DNA of 64,000 bases from Saccharomycopsis malanga (Eukaryota; Ascomycota; Saccharomycetes; Ascoideales; Saccharomycopsidaceae), in NCBI GenBank assembly GCA_004014935.1, contig CP025321.1:3410001-3474000 (forward strand). The letters run 5' to 3'. Shown here piece after piece: positions 30,392-41,303 of the stretch. The translations under genes and the position numbers were made by a program. A model generated the notes under the pieces. The model was not told the DNA's origin. It did no database searches and saw only the letters and a list, made by a program, of their open reading frames with translations. How positions within the stretch are numbered: the first letter of the stretch is position 1; each line of letters starts with the position of its first letter.

Positions 30392-30625
30392 ATGTCGTTT
30401 TTTGAATGGAAACAACAGAACATTCTTAATCAGATTAATCGAGAGGCTAAAGAGGAAGTGACAAAAAAAAAAATTTTAAAAACTAAAAAGATCGGGCTTA
30501 CTTCAACTCAGCAGAACAATATTCAAGATTCTCGTCTTAATCTTTCAAGCGTTGTTTATGATCTGGAAAACACCACTATATTCCCTTGTAATCTACAAGA
30601 TACAATTTCATTTTCAATGCAATGA
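30392..30625 (+). CDS. Possible small protein, unrecognised
   Basis: 77 residues from a good ATG: MSFFEWKQQNILNQINREAK, then Lys-rich, ending SVVYDLENTTIFPCNLQDT. I do not recognise it. The N-terminal 35 residues look helical and charged, as in a small complex subunit, and the region upstream could hold a promoter. It lies between CDC50 (minus) and the 3' end of CDC39 (minus), with 120 bp to the latter. Its AT-rich codon use makes chance hard to rule out. It could also be exon 1 of a spliced gene, but I saw no good donor. Confidence 0.35.
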   Translation: MSFFEWKQQNILNQINREAKEEVTKKKILKTKKIGLTSTQQNNIQDSRLNLSSVVYDLENTTIFPCNLQDTISFSMQ

Positions 30626-30747
30626 ATAATTTGTATTACCTGTGGGAATAAATAGATATAAACAGAAAAAAGACATTAATTTTCATCAAACTGTAACAGT
30701 AGTAATATACACGGCAAAAACTAAAAAAGAAAGATGTAGAGAAAAAA

Positions 30748-33700
30748 TCACTCCGCAGAAGGAGAGGCAACGTGTTTCAACAAAACGTTAAACAACTTTT
30801 CCAATTCTGGAATTTCTTTTGTAAATTGGAGATCAAAGAATCCGTATGCAGAGTTGGTTAAGAGTTCAATCAAGGTGATAGTGACACCCCAAGGATGAGG
30901 TCTATGGACAATAAGTCTTTCTAATAAAACTCTGGTGATGACCTGTTGAATTACTAGTTTTTTGCTTCCCCATAAGGAAGAAGAGCTGAAGAAGTAGATG
31001 ATGACACAACTGAACCAATGTGTATGAGCATTTGGATATCTCAACTGGTTGACAATAGCAGACAAGACCTGATATTGCAATTCCACTGAATCATCCTGAA
31101 GAAGACTTGACAAAAGCGAGACATGGGAAGATTTAGGATTGAAATCAGCAGTGTTGTCCCGACGCTCTTCAATGACATTAATACCTGTATATAAAACCAA
31201 GGCGTTGATAATCTTAGCATCCACAGTTGTGGTTTCAAATCCAATGCCACCCTGATCGATTGGATCAGTTAATTTGACAGCACTCAAAATGGATTTGAAA
31301 GCAGATTGACTTGGAATACGCAAGTAATTGTCAACGGGTTTCTTAATACCAGCTTTCAAGATATCATTACCAGGATTGATGGCAATTGGAGGAGCATCGG
31401 TGATACCAGAAATTTTCTCCACCTTGAGACCGTTTTGAAATGGATCTGGCAAGGTAGCAGTTTTAGGGAAAGAAGACAACACAATGTTTTTCAATTGAAT
31501 AAATGAAGCTGGGATGGTGTAGGACAATGGGTAATGATATTCAATGAAGAACTCTGGATAATCGTGTTGGATAAGAGAGAATATCCGGACCAAACCTCTG
31601 TAGATGACAGTGATGATGGCCGGAATATTTTTGCCCTTGATGTTGGCGGCAGTGAATCGTAATACAGACACAAGAAGAATGCTGAGTTTTTTCCAACCCA
31701 CCTGGTTGTGTAACTCAAGTATGTTTGGCAAAAACATACGATGTGATATCAAAGTGATCCAAGCGAAAGTGAATCCAGGATAAGCCAAAGGTTGATAAAT
31801 ACTGAGGAAATCCGCCATCAATAAATAGAAAGATTGGTCAAGATCCATCAACTGGTCTTTTTCAGCACCATCCTCCATATCTTCAATCTTGAGTCTAACA
31901 TCAGACCATTCACTAAGCAAGGTGGAGAATATTCTGTAATATGGTCTTTCATTGAAACTCTGCAAATTCTTCTCATGGTCCTTAGTGAAAACGAGAGTAA
32001 CAATGGTCAAGATCTGACGCAAATAAGTGATCTTCTGTTGAGTGTCATTACCTTGAGCAATGATAACCTTAATGATCAACTTAGACAAGGCATCCACTCC
32101 CACAAACACATCGTTATCTTCGTTTCTACTGTATGGGAACCCATCTTCCAAGAAAGATGCCACGGAGATCTCCACAGCAGTTCTAAAAAATACCGACATA
32201 TTCTCGGGTTTTGAAAGAACCCCTTTGCTTGCCAATTGGTATACAAAGACATATAGCAACTTGTCGTCGAGATTGCTATGTTGTAACAATCTGATCCATT
32301 CGACAAAGATGTAACCCATTTGTGAGCTCAAAGATACCTTTTTGGAACCATCTGGTTTAGCGATAGGAGCCGTAGTATTTTTTAGTTTTTCAATAAATTC
32401 AATAGAGCTTTTGTCTTTGATTTCACCAGACTTGACCAATTTGTTTAACGTGCCAATTGTGGAGGCAAAATCAGTTCTCAAGCAGAATGGACCATCCACG
32501 AACAACGTGTCGTTGATCATCTCAGAGGCAAACTTAATAGCGGCATCATTTTTGGAAACAATAGCTTTGGACAATGAAACGTCAAGATCAGAAGGAACTA
32601 TCAAACCAACCTTCAATAAGGTGCTCATAATCTTGGCATTATATTTTCTGTCGTCTTCAGCATGGACCAACCACCAACTAGCATCTTTAGCTGTTGATGG
32701 GGAAAGCTCACATAGTTTATTCAATAAGTATACCAAAGTTTCCCGTGAAAGCGTGGTTTTGGCAGTGGTAAACAAGGCATTCACAGTAAACTGTGCTACT
32801 TTCACATATATTTCGTCGCCAGCGGGAGTGAGGTTTTTAGCACAAATACTGAGAATCTGAACCAAAACAGTTTTAACCGCATGGTCTGTAGGCAACTCTG
32901 ACAAATGGCCATCTTGAGAGTCAGCCAAAGCTTTCAATAATGTTTCTAGTAATTGTTGCAAGTATGTCACTGATTGAACAAACATAGCTTGAGCAGCGTT
33001 TGGCTCAAGTTCCTCCGCTGCTGGTCTGGCCTGAGGTATGTCTTTGACTAAAGGTTGTTGGAATTGTTCTGGTTCTGCAGTTGGCATTCTTCTAACCTGT
33101 GGAGTAGTCATGGTTAATCTTCCAATATTCTCATAAACTTGCAACTGTTCGGTGGTGACACCGCCTGGCATCAAGCCTAATGGCTGAGGCAAGAATATGG
33201 CATATTTAGAAATGTTAGGAGAAACATATGGCTGGCCAGGAGCATCTAATTTGTGCTGACGACGGGCATAAATAGGAGTCAATAAAGCTTCATCCATTTC
33301 GGCAGTGGCCTTTTCCATAGCAGCAATCTCTATGATTTGACAAGCGCCTTCAATGTTGTCATTTATAACTTGTAACAACATTTGTTCAATGACTGCTGGA
33401 TCAGAGGCAACAAAATTCTGGCCCAAAGAACTAGTGACACTTTCTCCCACATGCTTCAACAACAAGTCTCTAGAAAACACCTTTGCCAAATACTGTGACA
33501 CTCCCCGGACAGTGTTGGCAGCAGCTCTTCTCAATTTGTTTTCGTCACCTTCCAACGCGAAATCTTTCAAGACCAACGTGTGAGCTGTGTTTACCGAGAT
33601 GCTAACTGCTCTGTCCACAGCTGGAGGTAACACTTCTCTAATAGCTTTGTTGAAAGCCAATTGAAAAAGCCGTTTGACATTAGGATGCAATTGGTAGAAT

Positions 33701-36700
33701 GCTTTGCCAGACAATCCATTGACAAAGTTTTCAAGCATCAAAGCCAAGTTGTCGGTGGCAGACACTTGCTGTGGGCGTATTGGTTGTGGCAATGGGATTT
33801 GTTGGCGCAACTTGAATTGTGCTTGCTGGGAAAGAACAGCTGGCTCTTCCAATCTTTGTAATAAATCTAACCCAGATAATAAATGATCAGAAACGAGTTG
33901 AGTGAGTTGCTCATTACTTTTATCTTTCAAAATAGAAGATTCTTCAATGTCATCTATTTTCAACAGCAAAGCATTGAGAAGCACCTCAATTTCAAATCTT
34001 AATTGAAGTTTCAAACTGGTGGTCTTGTAAAGCTCAATTAACAACTCTATAATACCCATAGTCCAAGGGTTAGGTGGCTTGAAGATTTTTGAAAGAACAG
34101 CTTGATCCAAGACTTTACATACAAACGGAATGGTAAGACTCATCTTATCCAACACATAACCTTCTATCAACAAGTCTTTAAAAGACAAGTTTTCTCTCAA
34201 GATTGGTTTATCCCTGCCCAAAGTGATTTTACCCAACCAAGCGCCCAAGTTCTTCAAATATGATCTTTCATTGACAGACTCGGTGTTATGAGTCAACAAC
34301 CGGTTGATTTGAAGATACGTGACCTCCAACACATACTGTTCAAGCAATGGTGATCCAATAGCATCAATCAAGGCACAATACAAATCTTGATAATTAGGCT
34401 CAGACTTGGCCCGAGATGCCACTATATATTTCGAAAACCATTCGTAGTTTCTCTCGGAAAGTGCCTGTTTGATAGCAGTCACTCTTGTCGACAAGTTCTC
34501 ACTGGTGATGTTGTTCACGATAAACAATATCTTGTCGGAACTTTCTTCTTGAGGGTCTTCTTGAGGAACGTTTTGTATGAAATCAATGTTAGGATTGATT
34601 GCTTTGAAAAGAGCCTCTTTGGCAGCCGAAGGCTTTGGAGCTGCTACTGACTCTCCTCTTGCTACTGGAGAAGCTGTAGGTTCTCCTCTAACAGACCGTT
34701 CAATTACTTGATAAATCTTTGGTTGAAGACGTAACCCTTGGATTCCATACAAAGCCTCGCAATACTTTGGAAACTCTGGCAAACGAGGTCTGGCAGATAT
34801 CAAGGCTTGTACTGCAAACTTAAACATATTGGAATCTGGATTTTCTCTGGCAGATTCCAATATAAAGCTCAACGCCAAGGACAATGTGACACCATCAATC
34901 AATCTGTAGTTTATCAAAGAGCCAAACAAAATCGATGTCTTTTGTAAGGCATCAATAGGATATTCTCTGAAAAACCGATATTCGTCTAATAATGAATGGA
35001 TCATGCAAGCAAAAACATCCTGTTCATACGGGACATTGGATTCCTTCAAACTTTGCAACATTCTGACAATTTCGGTAATTTCAACGGTGTTATTGTACAT
35101 CCGCTGATAATATTCTTTCATCTGTTGTTCAACCGCCATAGGGAACGTGTTTGGAGACGAGCTGACTACATTAGCGAGAATTGCTTTATCATGACCATAA
35201 CCAAAATTAATCAATCTAGGATAAGCCAGTAAACACTGTTTTTGGACTGCCCGAACTTCAGCTAATTGCTGGGGATTGAGCTGTTCTTGTTCCCCAATGA
35301 ATTGTAACAACTCATAAACAAGAACCAAGCTTAACGAATTATGCGAAGGATCAAACTGACCGGACTGAGAATAGTCATATTCATTCTTAGCCTCTGAAAG
35401 TAAAAAAATCAAAATCTGGGTGAATGCTTCATTTTTCAATTGGGGATTGGCATTGAAATAGGAACGTATGATAGGCACCAAGTTCTTCCAGCCATGATAA
35501 ACTGCTTTGATAGCATACTTGAGCCAGATATGAAAATTGATCGTGGATCTGGCGGCAGTGTTCAAGACGGTATCCAATATACTGGTTTGCAACAAATATG
35601 GAATTACAGCTGCTGCCGTCTTGTTTTCTTTAAAAAATTCCGAGAGAAATACTAAGAACTCGTTTGCTGCTACCTCGGAATATTTCTTAAGAGCTGCTGG
35701 CAAGAACGGAGACATCTCCAGTATCCACATAAACAAAAGATTATTTAACAAGTCAGCGGTACCTTTGGTGATTTTGGAGTTTAAAATAGTGAAGACAAGA
35801 CATTCTGCGTAATGCTTGACATCCTCATTAAACAATTTAGTAATTGCAGAGTCAGTTTCACTAGCAAAAACAACATCAAGGTACAATTTAGCCACATTCA
35901 CAAAACGAATAATATTATTGGCCAGATTCGTGAGCAAATTTGGAGTCAAATAAGGTGTGTTGATAAACACAGAAGTCAAGTTTTTCAACTGATAGCATTC
36001 TGTATTATATCTGTGCAACGTGAAATATAATGCCACCCGAATTGGCATAGAAAGTTCCTGTTGTAAAAACAAGTCTATGATTTCATCTGACGGCAATGAG
36101 ACAAAAAACTGATTCAATGATACGAGATTTAGCGATGGAAGACTGAGTTGATTAAGAGAAGAAACCAACAGTTTAAGCACATCATTCCAATCTGGTTGAG
36201 CCTTGAGCGACGTGATAATAGTACGGAGTTGATTTCCTTTTACAAAAGAGTCTGCTATTGACAATGCAGCCAAAGAAGTAACACTTCCTGGGGTGTTTGA
36301 AATCTCCTGGGATTTAGGCACTAATATTTCTGCCAAGACCAAGGAAACTGCATCGTTGATTTTGCTTTGATCTTGTATGACAGAAAGCGTGTTGGAGATG
36401 TGGTCGAGAGTTATCAACTCTGGGTTCGTTTGTAGTAGTATTTCCTTTATAGACATCTCGGATAAGTGAGCAAAAAGTTTGTTGATTTGGGTCTGAACGG
36501 CGTTAGGCAACCCTTGGGAATCAGCGAAGCGTTTATAGATGTAGTTAGCAACAATAAGTTTTTGGGTAAGAGTTACAGTTTTCGAACCAAAGTAATGGTG
36601 TAAAAACGAAGATAAATTACTAGCTTTTTCGAGATTGTGCTGGGTATACTTTGGGTCTTGGAGAATGACAACAAGTTTAGGTGTGAGTTTGGCAAGAACG

Positions 36701-37206
36701 TCTTTTGTTTCCTTTTGAAAGCTTTCGAATTTAACGTCTTCAACTAAAATTGAGAATACTGTTTGCTGAAAAATATCACAATGGCAAGCAGCAAAGAGAG
36801 TATTTAATGAAAACAGATCAACTTCCTCTAATAGCTTCTCTATACCGGTCTTGAAAACAGAGGCCAATTGAAGGTTTGAAGCAATATAATTTAACTCTAA
36901 TGCAAGTAAATCTACAACGCTTTGCAGACTGTATTTGAATTGAGTTTCGTGAAGAGCAATTGAAGAATATAAGACTAGCTGGAGAAAGTAGTTTTTGTAT
37001 ACAAAGGGATTGTGAGAAGCACACAAGTAATGGATTTTCTCGTAATTCTGATGGAGAGTCTCTTTGGTTACGGTGGTGGCAAGAATGGCAATCTGGTCTG
37101 CGACAATTTGAAGGAGATTATTGGAAAGCCCTTTGACTTTGGATTTCTTTGACTTTTGATGTGTGTTAATGCCGCTTTGGTTATCTGCTTTGTTGGCAAT
37201 GTTCAT
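30748..37206 (-). CDS. CDC39: CCR4-NOT complex scaffold Not1
   Basis: I take the ATG at 37204-37206 (2152 residues); nine further upstream codons start only from TTG. S. cerevisiae Not1/Cdc39 is 2108 residues. Not1 is the essential scaffold for deadenylase Caf1-Ccr4, Not2/3/5 and the Caf40/Caf130 modules. Order of parts: helical N-terminal HEAT region (to about 780); MIF4G domain binding Caf1 (about 850-1080; DKILFIVNNI, YEWFSKYIVASR, NLSFKDLLIEGYVLDKM); DUF3819 helical domain (about 1150-1320; LHPNVKRLFQLAFNKAIREV, RGVSQYLAKVF); and the C-terminal Not1 superfamily domain (about 1750-2140; AYPGFTFAWITLISHRMFLP, LRYPNAHTHWFSCVIIYFF, ERLIVHRPHPWGVTITLIEL). These last blocks are almost invariant in Not1 proteins. 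Full length. Confidence 0.95.
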   Translation of the reverse strand: MNIANKADNQSGINTHQKSKKSKVKGLSNNLLQIVADQIAILATTVTKETLHQNYEKIHYLCASHNPFVYKNYFLQLVLYSSIALHETQFKYSLQSVVDLLALELNYIASNLQLASVFKTGIEKLLEEVDLFSLNTLFAACHCDIFQQTVFSILVEDVKFESFQKETKDVLAKLTPKLVVILQDPKYTQHNLEKASNLSSFLHHYFGSKTVTLTQKLIVANYIYKRFADSQGLPNAVQTQINKLFAHLSEMSIKEILLQTNPELITLDHISNTLSVIQDQSKINDAVSLVLAEILVPKSQEISNTPGSVTSLAALSIADSFVKGNQLRTIITSLKAQPDWNDVLKLLVSSLNQLSLPSLNLVSLNQFFVSLPSDEIIDLFLQQELSMPIRVALYFTLHRYNTECYQLKNLTSVFINTPYLTPNLLTNLANNIIRFVNVAKLYLDVVFASETDSAITKLFNEDVKHYAECLVFTILNSKITKGTADLLNNLLFMWILEMSPFLPAALKKYSEVAANEFLVFLSEFFKENKTAAAVIPYLLQTSILDTVLNTAARSTINFHIWLKYAIKAVYHGWKNLVPIIRSYFNANPQLKNEAFTQILIFLLSEAKNEYDYSQSGQFDPSHNSLSLVLVYELLQFIGEQEQLNPQQLAEVRAVQKQCLLAYPRLINFGYGHDKAILANVVSSSPNTFPMAVEQQMKEYYQRMYNNTVEITEIVRMLQSLKESNVPYEQDVFACMIHSLLDEYRFFREYPIDALQKTSILFGSLINYRLIDGVTLSLALSFILESARENPDSNMFKFAVQALISARPRLPEFPKYCEALYGIQGLRLQPKIYQVIERSVRGEPTASPVARGESVAAPKPSAAKEALFKAINPNIDFIQNVPQEDPQEESSDKILFIVNNITSENLSTRVTAIKQALSERNYEWFSKYIVASRAKSEPNYQDLYCALIDAIGSPLLEQYVLEVTYLQINRLLTHNTESVNERSYLKNLGAWLGKITLGRDKPILRENLSFKDLLIEGYVLDKMSLTIPFVCKVLDQAVLSKIFKPPNPWTMGIIELLIELYKTTSLKLQLRFEIEVLLNALLLKIDDIEESSILKDKSNEQLTQLVSDHLLSGLDLLQRLEEPAVLSQQAQFKLRQQIPLPQPIRPQQVSATDNLALMLENFVNGLSGKAFYQLHPNVKRLFQLAFNKAIREVLPPAVDRAVSISVNTAHTLVLKDFALEGDENKLRRAAANTVRGVSQYLAKVFSRDLLLKHVGESVTSSLGQNFVASDPAVIEQMLLQVINDNIEGACQIIEIAAMEKATAEMDEALLTPIYARRQHKLDAPGQPYVSPNISKYAIFLPQPLGLMPGGVTTEQLQVYENIGRLTMTTPQVRRMPTAEPEQFQQPLVKDIPQARPAAEELEPNAAQAMFVQSVTYLQQLLETLLKALADSQDGHLSELPTDHAVKTVLVQILSICAKNLTPAGDEIYVKVAQFTVNALFTTAKTTLSRETLVYLLNKLCELSPSTAKDASWWLVHAEDDRKYNAKIMSTLLKVGLIVPSDLDVSLSKAIVSKNDAAIKFASEMINDTLFVDGPFCLRTDFASTIGTLNKLVKSGEIKDKSSIEFIEKLKNTTAPIAKPDGSKKVSLSSQMGYIFVEWIRLLQHSNLDDKLLYVFVYQLASKGVLSKPENMSVFFRTAVEISVASFLEDGFPYSRNEDNDVFVGVDALSKLIIKVIIAQGNDTQQKITYLRQILTIVTLVFTKDHEKNLQSFNERPYYRIFSTLLSEWSDVRLKIEDMEDGAEKDQLMDLDQSFYLLMADFLSIYQPLAYPGFTFAWITLISHRMFLPNILELHNQVGWKKLSILLVSVLRFTAANIKGKNIPAIITVIYRGLVRIFSLIQHDYPEFFIEYHYPLSYTIPASFIQLKNIVLSSFPKTATLPDPFQNGLKVEKISGITDAPPIAINPGNDILKAGIKKPVDNYLRIPSQSAFKSILSAVKLTDPIDQGGIGFETTTVDAKIINALVLYTGINVIEERRDNTADFNPKSSHVSLLSSLLQDDSVELQYQVLSAIVNQLRYPNAHTHWFSCVIIYFFSSSSLWGSKKLVIQQVITRVLLERLIVHRPHPWGVTITLIELLTNSAYGFFDLQFTKEIPELEKLFNVLLKHVASPSAE

Positions 37207-37592
37207 TAAGGCTGTCGGACAGAAAACCGACAAATGTTGATGTTATTTTGACACGTTGATTTCACTCTTCTTATAAAGGTTAGTATACACATTCATTAGC
37301 ACAAATTGCGTAGTATGAAATATCATACAGGGTTACAATATCAATTGTTCGTACCTCTTAATGATCTCAATGCAAACCTAGCAAGTATTACTAACTTTAT
37401 TGATATGGATACTTGAACAGTTAACAGGAATAAACGCCAACAAATTTTTAAAAATGTCCATTTTCCCTTAGACGGGTAACCCGCGAAAGAGTTGCTGGCT
37501 ATATAGAGGATGATGGTTGATGAATAGAGAGGAAGATCATCAAGTATATTCAATATCATCTGATCGATAAATAGAAATCAACTACCCATAGG
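37207..37592. other. Divergent CDC39/ILM1 promoter
   Basis: 386 bp shared by CDC39 and ILM1, with one Reb1-type motif at 37473-37479. No gene. Confidence 0.6.
37473..37479. promoter_or_regulatory. Reb1-type motif between CDC39 and ILM1
   Basis: CGGGTAA within GACGGGTAACCCGCG, 114 bp upstream of ILM1 and 267 bp upstream of CDC39. Confidence 0.5.
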
Positions 37593-38222
37593 ATGGCAAT
37601 AGTTAGCTCAGTTACGTTATCGTATTGGCGCTGTGCATTTTTGCTTACAGTGGCTTTTTTCTTGGTGAAAAGCCCAGAGTCTATAGTATATAACACCTAT
37701 GTTCTCTTGTTTGGGCATATATTCGATAATGTGGTGGTGGACACATTGGCAGAGTCTAAAAATACACCAATTGTAGGCCTACTTGCCATCTTTCTTACAT
37801 TCAACGCTCTCTCGGATTTGGTTGCAATCTTCTCTATCTCCAGCCTTTTTTCAAAGCCGCCGATTCTCGATGCCCAGAATTTGCAGGATGTCCAGGAGAA
37901 CGAGAATGCCAAGCCAAGAGTTGACAATAAAGAGCTTTATTTTGTGTATTTTGAAAACCTTGTTCCTTTAAGATTGATATTTTTCTTTACTCTAACTGCA
38001 GCAAGTTATGGTCTTGATAATGTATTAATTGCCAACAATTTGGTCAGTATCTACGGCTTCATCGAGGTCTGGTTCAATTTCGTGATATATAACAATTTGC
38101 GTGACGAAAAAGTCACTAGATATAAACAAGGCTTCTACAAGCCAAATGGCCATAGTGTGTTGACAGAAAAGCCTGAAAACAGCGAGGACGAGTTGTCAGA
38201 CGAGGACGAGACCGAAACTTAG
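37593..38222 (+). CDS. ILM1: Ilm1 family membrane protein (increased loss of mitochondrial DNA)
   Basis: 209 residues; S. cerevisiae Ilm1 is 203. Four hydrophobic helices are visible at about 10-27, 48-80 (bipartite), 125-145 and 148-170. Family-like segments include ARFNALSD-type LTFNALSDL, YFVYFENLVPLRLIFFF and GFIEVWFNFVIYNNLRDEK. The C-terminus is acidic (SEDELSDEDETET). Ilm1 is an ER-associated membrane protein whose loss destabilises mitochondrial DNA in S. cerevisiae; its biochemistry is unknown. The ATG is first in frame. Confidence 0.82.
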   Translation: MAIVSSVTLSYWRCAFLLTVAFFLVKSPESIVYNTYVLLFGHIFDNVVVDTLAESKNTPIVGLLAIFLTFNALSDLVAIFSISSLFSKPPILDAQNLQDVQENENAKPRVDNKELYFVYFENLVPLRLIFFFTLTAASYGLDNVLIANNLVSIYGFIEVWFNFVIYNNLRDEKVTRYKQGFYKPNGHSVLTEKPENSEDELSDEDETET

Positions 38223-39136
38223 ATCTTTGTTGTATATAGCTATAATTTAATGGATTTTGCTAAAAACAGGTGCAGTATCAATCTTCAAAAACTGGTTAAT
38301 TTGTAATAATGAATGTGTAACATCAATTGCTTATAAATCAAAGAGATTTCAACATCGTCCTTTTTTAGCCAGTTTAAAGAATCTTTGATTGTTGCCTTGA
38401 AAATTGAAAAAGAAGGATTTATACTCTTCATCTCCTTATACGATGACTTATCTTAACCCTGACTAAAGAAGGAATTTGCCAAAGTTTAGTGAAAATAAAC
38501 GTGCTAAAAAGCGCCAACTATTTTAATACAATTTAACAGTCTATATATATGGAAGGACTTTGCTTGTTTCCTTCTCCAACATGGCCTACATTGTAAATGG
38601 GTTACGCCCCACAAAAAAAAACCGACCTTACAAAGTTCACAAGGTGGTTTTTATAATATCATTGAACCGTGGAGCGCTGTCCTAAGTAATTACCGACTTT
38701 TGTCTTTTAAAATTAGCCACTTTATATAACTCTAACTAGTTCTCCAACCTGACTCTCTAATCGAAACTGCACACCCACCTTTTCACCACCATCGTATACA
38801 ATCCCTACTACACTTATTCAGTACCGTATCCTAATCCTTTCCTATGTCCAATGCTAAACTGTGTTAGCCGTATCACCAGATTCCATTACTTGACGTCTTC
38901 CAGGCCACTACTTTATGCTGTTATGCGTCTATCACGCATATCATACATTCACACACATCATTGTGCGTCTCGTATGGCATCGTCTTACCGAATAAATGAA
39001 AAACGTCCAACATGAAGATTTCAACATAAATAGGCGAAAAGAATTGATTTTAACCTTGATAAAATTTTGTTTTTGTTTTTTAGAATATCACTCAAAGCTA
39101 TCTGGTCAGCAACTAAACATAAGCAAACAATAGAAA
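38223..39136. other. Intergenic, HEM13 promoter
   Basis: 0.9 kb between two plus-strand genes. The stretch 38740-38960 is pyrimidine-rich with many short CA-containing words, typical of a strong yeast promoter. I could not find a clear Rox1-type ATTGTTC site. No gene. Confidence 0.5.
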
Positions 39137-40102
39137 ATGTCAGGATTCGAGTATACATCGGCCAATGCACCTATCCGTGAGAAGATGGAAGCGTTGGTAC
39201 GTAGAAAACAGAAAGAAATTATCAGCAGCTTGGAAAGTATAGATTCTGGATATAAGTTCAAGTTTGATACATGGGAGAGACCTAATAATGGTGGTGGCGG
39301 CTTGTCATCAGTCATTGAGAATGGAGAAACTTTTGAGAAAGGTGGGGTTAACATTTCCGTGGTCTATGGAAACTTACCTCCTCAAGCTATTGAAAAGATG
39401 AGAGCTGATCATAAAAATTTAGGAAGTCCGGATGGGAAAGGCGTGAAATTTTTTGCGTGTGGATTATCTATGGTGATCCATCCTTTAAATCCACATGTTC
39501 CGACTACTCACCTAAACTATAGATATTTCGAGACTTGGAACTCGGATGGTACACCTCAAACCTGGTGGTTTGGCGGAGGAGCAGATTTGACACCATATTA
39601 TTTGTATGAGGAAGACGCTAAATTGTTTCACCAAAGCCATAAGGATGCGTTGGATAAATATGACACCGCTCTTTATCCAGAATGGAAAAAATGGTGTGAC
39701 AAATATTTCTGGATTCCTCATAGAAACGAAAACAGAGGCATTGGTGGTATTTTCTTTGATGATTTTGATTCTAAGGAGCCTAATGAAATTCTTAAAATTG
39801 TAGAATCTAGTTTTGATGCTTGGATCCATTCCTACACTACTATTGTCAAGAGAAGAAAGGATTTGCCTTTCACTGAAGAACAAAAACAGTGGCAATATAT
39901 TAGAAGAGGTAGATATGTGGAATTCAATTTGGTATACGATAGAGGGACCAAGTTTGGATTGCAAACCCCAGGCTCTAGAATCGAGTCTATTTTGATGTCA
40001 TTGCCTGCAAACGTCAGCTGGGTCTACAATCATTCGCCAAAGGAAGGAAGCGAGGAAGACAAATTGCAAAAGATTTTCAAACAACCTATTGATTGGGTTT
40101 AA
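39137..40102 (+). CDS. HEM13: Coproporphyrinogen III oxidase, oxygen-dependent
   Basis: 321 residues (S. cerevisiae Hem13 is 328). It catalyses the oxygen-dependent double decarboxylation of coproporphyrinogen III to protoporphyrinogen IX in heme synthesis and is cytosolic in yeast, which fits the lack of a presequence. Conserved blocks: [48 protein letters not shown] with catalytic Asp and His neighbours, [34 protein letters not shown] and the near-invariant [17 protein letters not shown]. No defect seen. It lies tail to tail with IMG2, 387 bp apart. Confidence 0.97.
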   Translation: MSGFEYTSANAPIREKMEALVRRKQKEIISSLESIDSGYKFKFDTWERPNNGGGGLSSVIENGETFEKGGVNISVVYGNLPPQAIEKMRADHKNLGSPDGKGVKFFACGLSMVIHPLNPHVPTTHLNYRYFETWNSDGTPQTWWFGGGADLTPYYLYEEDAKLFHQSHKDALDKYDTALYPEWKKWCDKYFWIPHRNENRGIGGIFFDDFDSKEPNEILKIVESSFDAWIHSYTTIVKRRKDLPFTEEQKQWQYIRRGRYVEFNLVYDRGTKFGLQTPGSRIESILMSLPANVSWVYNHSPKEGSEEDKLQKIFKQPIDWV

Positions 40103-40489
40103 TCTATAGAATTGTATATACTGTTTTGAGCCCATAGATTTATGATAATCGATGTTTTGTTTTCTAATAGGTTGATAGTTGTGTAGGACTGTTATTATGA
40201 TAATCATAGGTTTCATGTGTAGCATATATTTTACAAAGCTTCTGGTTTTCTGGCGAAGAGTAAATATTGAGATTTCAATTATACGGTTTACCGTCTGCAA
40301 TCTTCAATTTTCTAAAATTAATGTAAATTTAAGGTGAATTTCAAATGGTTAAAATTTATGTATGCTTTCGAGAGTATCAGACAATATATTAAGTCATAAT
40401 GGAAAGTACGAGGCTAACAAATTTACCTAAATCGCTTATAACACAATGCATATATTCACTATTTACAATACCAACTGAAAACAAACAAA
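40103..40489. other. Intergenic, 3' flanks of HEM13 and IMG2
   Basis: 387 bp of AT-rich DNA between convergent genes. Nothing else seen. Confidence 0.6.
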
Positions 40490-40969
40490 TCATTTCTTGA
40501 GAACCTCATCCAACAATGAACGTATTTGAGCTGCATGGTCTCCTACAATTACAATCTTCTTGCTTTCTTGATACACCTTGAAATCCTTGGGGTTTATATC
40601 TGGTAAAGCTGCCTGCAAATCTTTTTTGAGCTGCACAACATCACCCTCAACTCTTCTGATTAAAGTTTCACGAACTTGGCCTCTACGAACATTAGTATAA
40701 ACCGGCACTCTGCCTGTGGTGGTCTTGGAAATATGATACTGTCCTAATCTGGAAGCACTGAATTCTTTTGTCTGCAAATCTTTGGAAAGATCAATAGCCT
40801 CAAGTTTTGGGAAAATATGACTTGCTGGTCTTGTGGTAGCAGGGAAAATCTCAGAACTTTTCGTTTCTTTCAAATATCTGGCCTTGGCAATCTTTCGCAA
40901 CTCGCTCTCGAGATTTACCGTCGACTGAAATCTTTTGAAAGTAATGCTTTTGAATGTCGCTTCAAACAT
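40490..40969 (-). CDS. IMG2: Mitochondrial large-subunit ribosomal protein mL49 (Img2)
   Basis: 159 residues with a basic mitochondrial presequence (MFEATFKSITFKRFQSTVN). The C-terminal half is the mL49 domain: YHISKTTTGRVPVYTNVRRG followed by RETLIRRVEGDVVQLKKDLQ, then FKVYQESKKIVIVGDHAAQI. Img2 in S. cerevisiae is a component of the 54S mitoribosome needed for mtDNA maintenance. A CACGTG site lies 125 bp upstream. Full length, first ATG used. Confidence 0.9.
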   Translation of the reverse strand: MFEATFKSITFKRFQSTVNLESELRKIAKARYLKETKSSEIFPATTRPASHIFPKLEAIDLSKDLQTKEFSASRLGQYHISKTTTGRVPVYTNVRRGQVRETLIRRVEGDVVQLKKDLQAALPDINPKDFKVYQESKKIVIVGDHAAQIRSLLDEVLKK

Positions 40970-41094
40970 TGTGAATGGCGTTTGCTGGTTAATTACGCTT
41001 ATGACAAACTCACTAATTAGACTTTCTTACCTTGGTCTTATACTTAAAGACCTTTCATACGCCAACTGTGAAAAAACAGAAAAAATTTCAAAGT

Positions 41095-41100
41095 CACGTG
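41095..41100. promoter_or_regulatory. CACGTG E-box upstream of IMG2
   Basis: GTCACGTGGG, 125 bp upstream of IMG2. This extended core matches the Cbf1 site (RTCACRTG). A second CACGTG lies upstream of the mitochondrial gene at 46577-48814. Confidence 0.45.
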
Positions 41101-41229
41101 GGATATAATATAGTGAAACTATAGTGTTATAGTTATAATTATAATAATATCTTATATTTCAAGCCCAGTTCAAATCAGTTTCTGCTAACCTTTATTTCCC
41201 TGAACGCCCGATGGGTTGGAAATTAAGTA

Positions 41230-41274
41230 CTAGACTTTGGTCTAGGTCGTGTTTCAGACAGTTGCAGTTGTCTG
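41230..41274. other. Two adjacent short hairpins beside the Pol III unit
   Basis: CTAGAC (41230-41235) pairs with GTCTAG (41240-41245) over a 4-nt loop, and CAGACA (41255-41260) pairs with TGTCTG (41269-41274) over an 8-nt loop. They lie 25-75 nt beyond the T-run that ends the tRNA-like unit on the minus strand. They may belong to a structured RNA on either strand, or be chance. Confidence 0.35.
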
Positions 41275-41303
41275 TTCACTATCGTAAGAGTAGCAAGTAA
41301 AAA

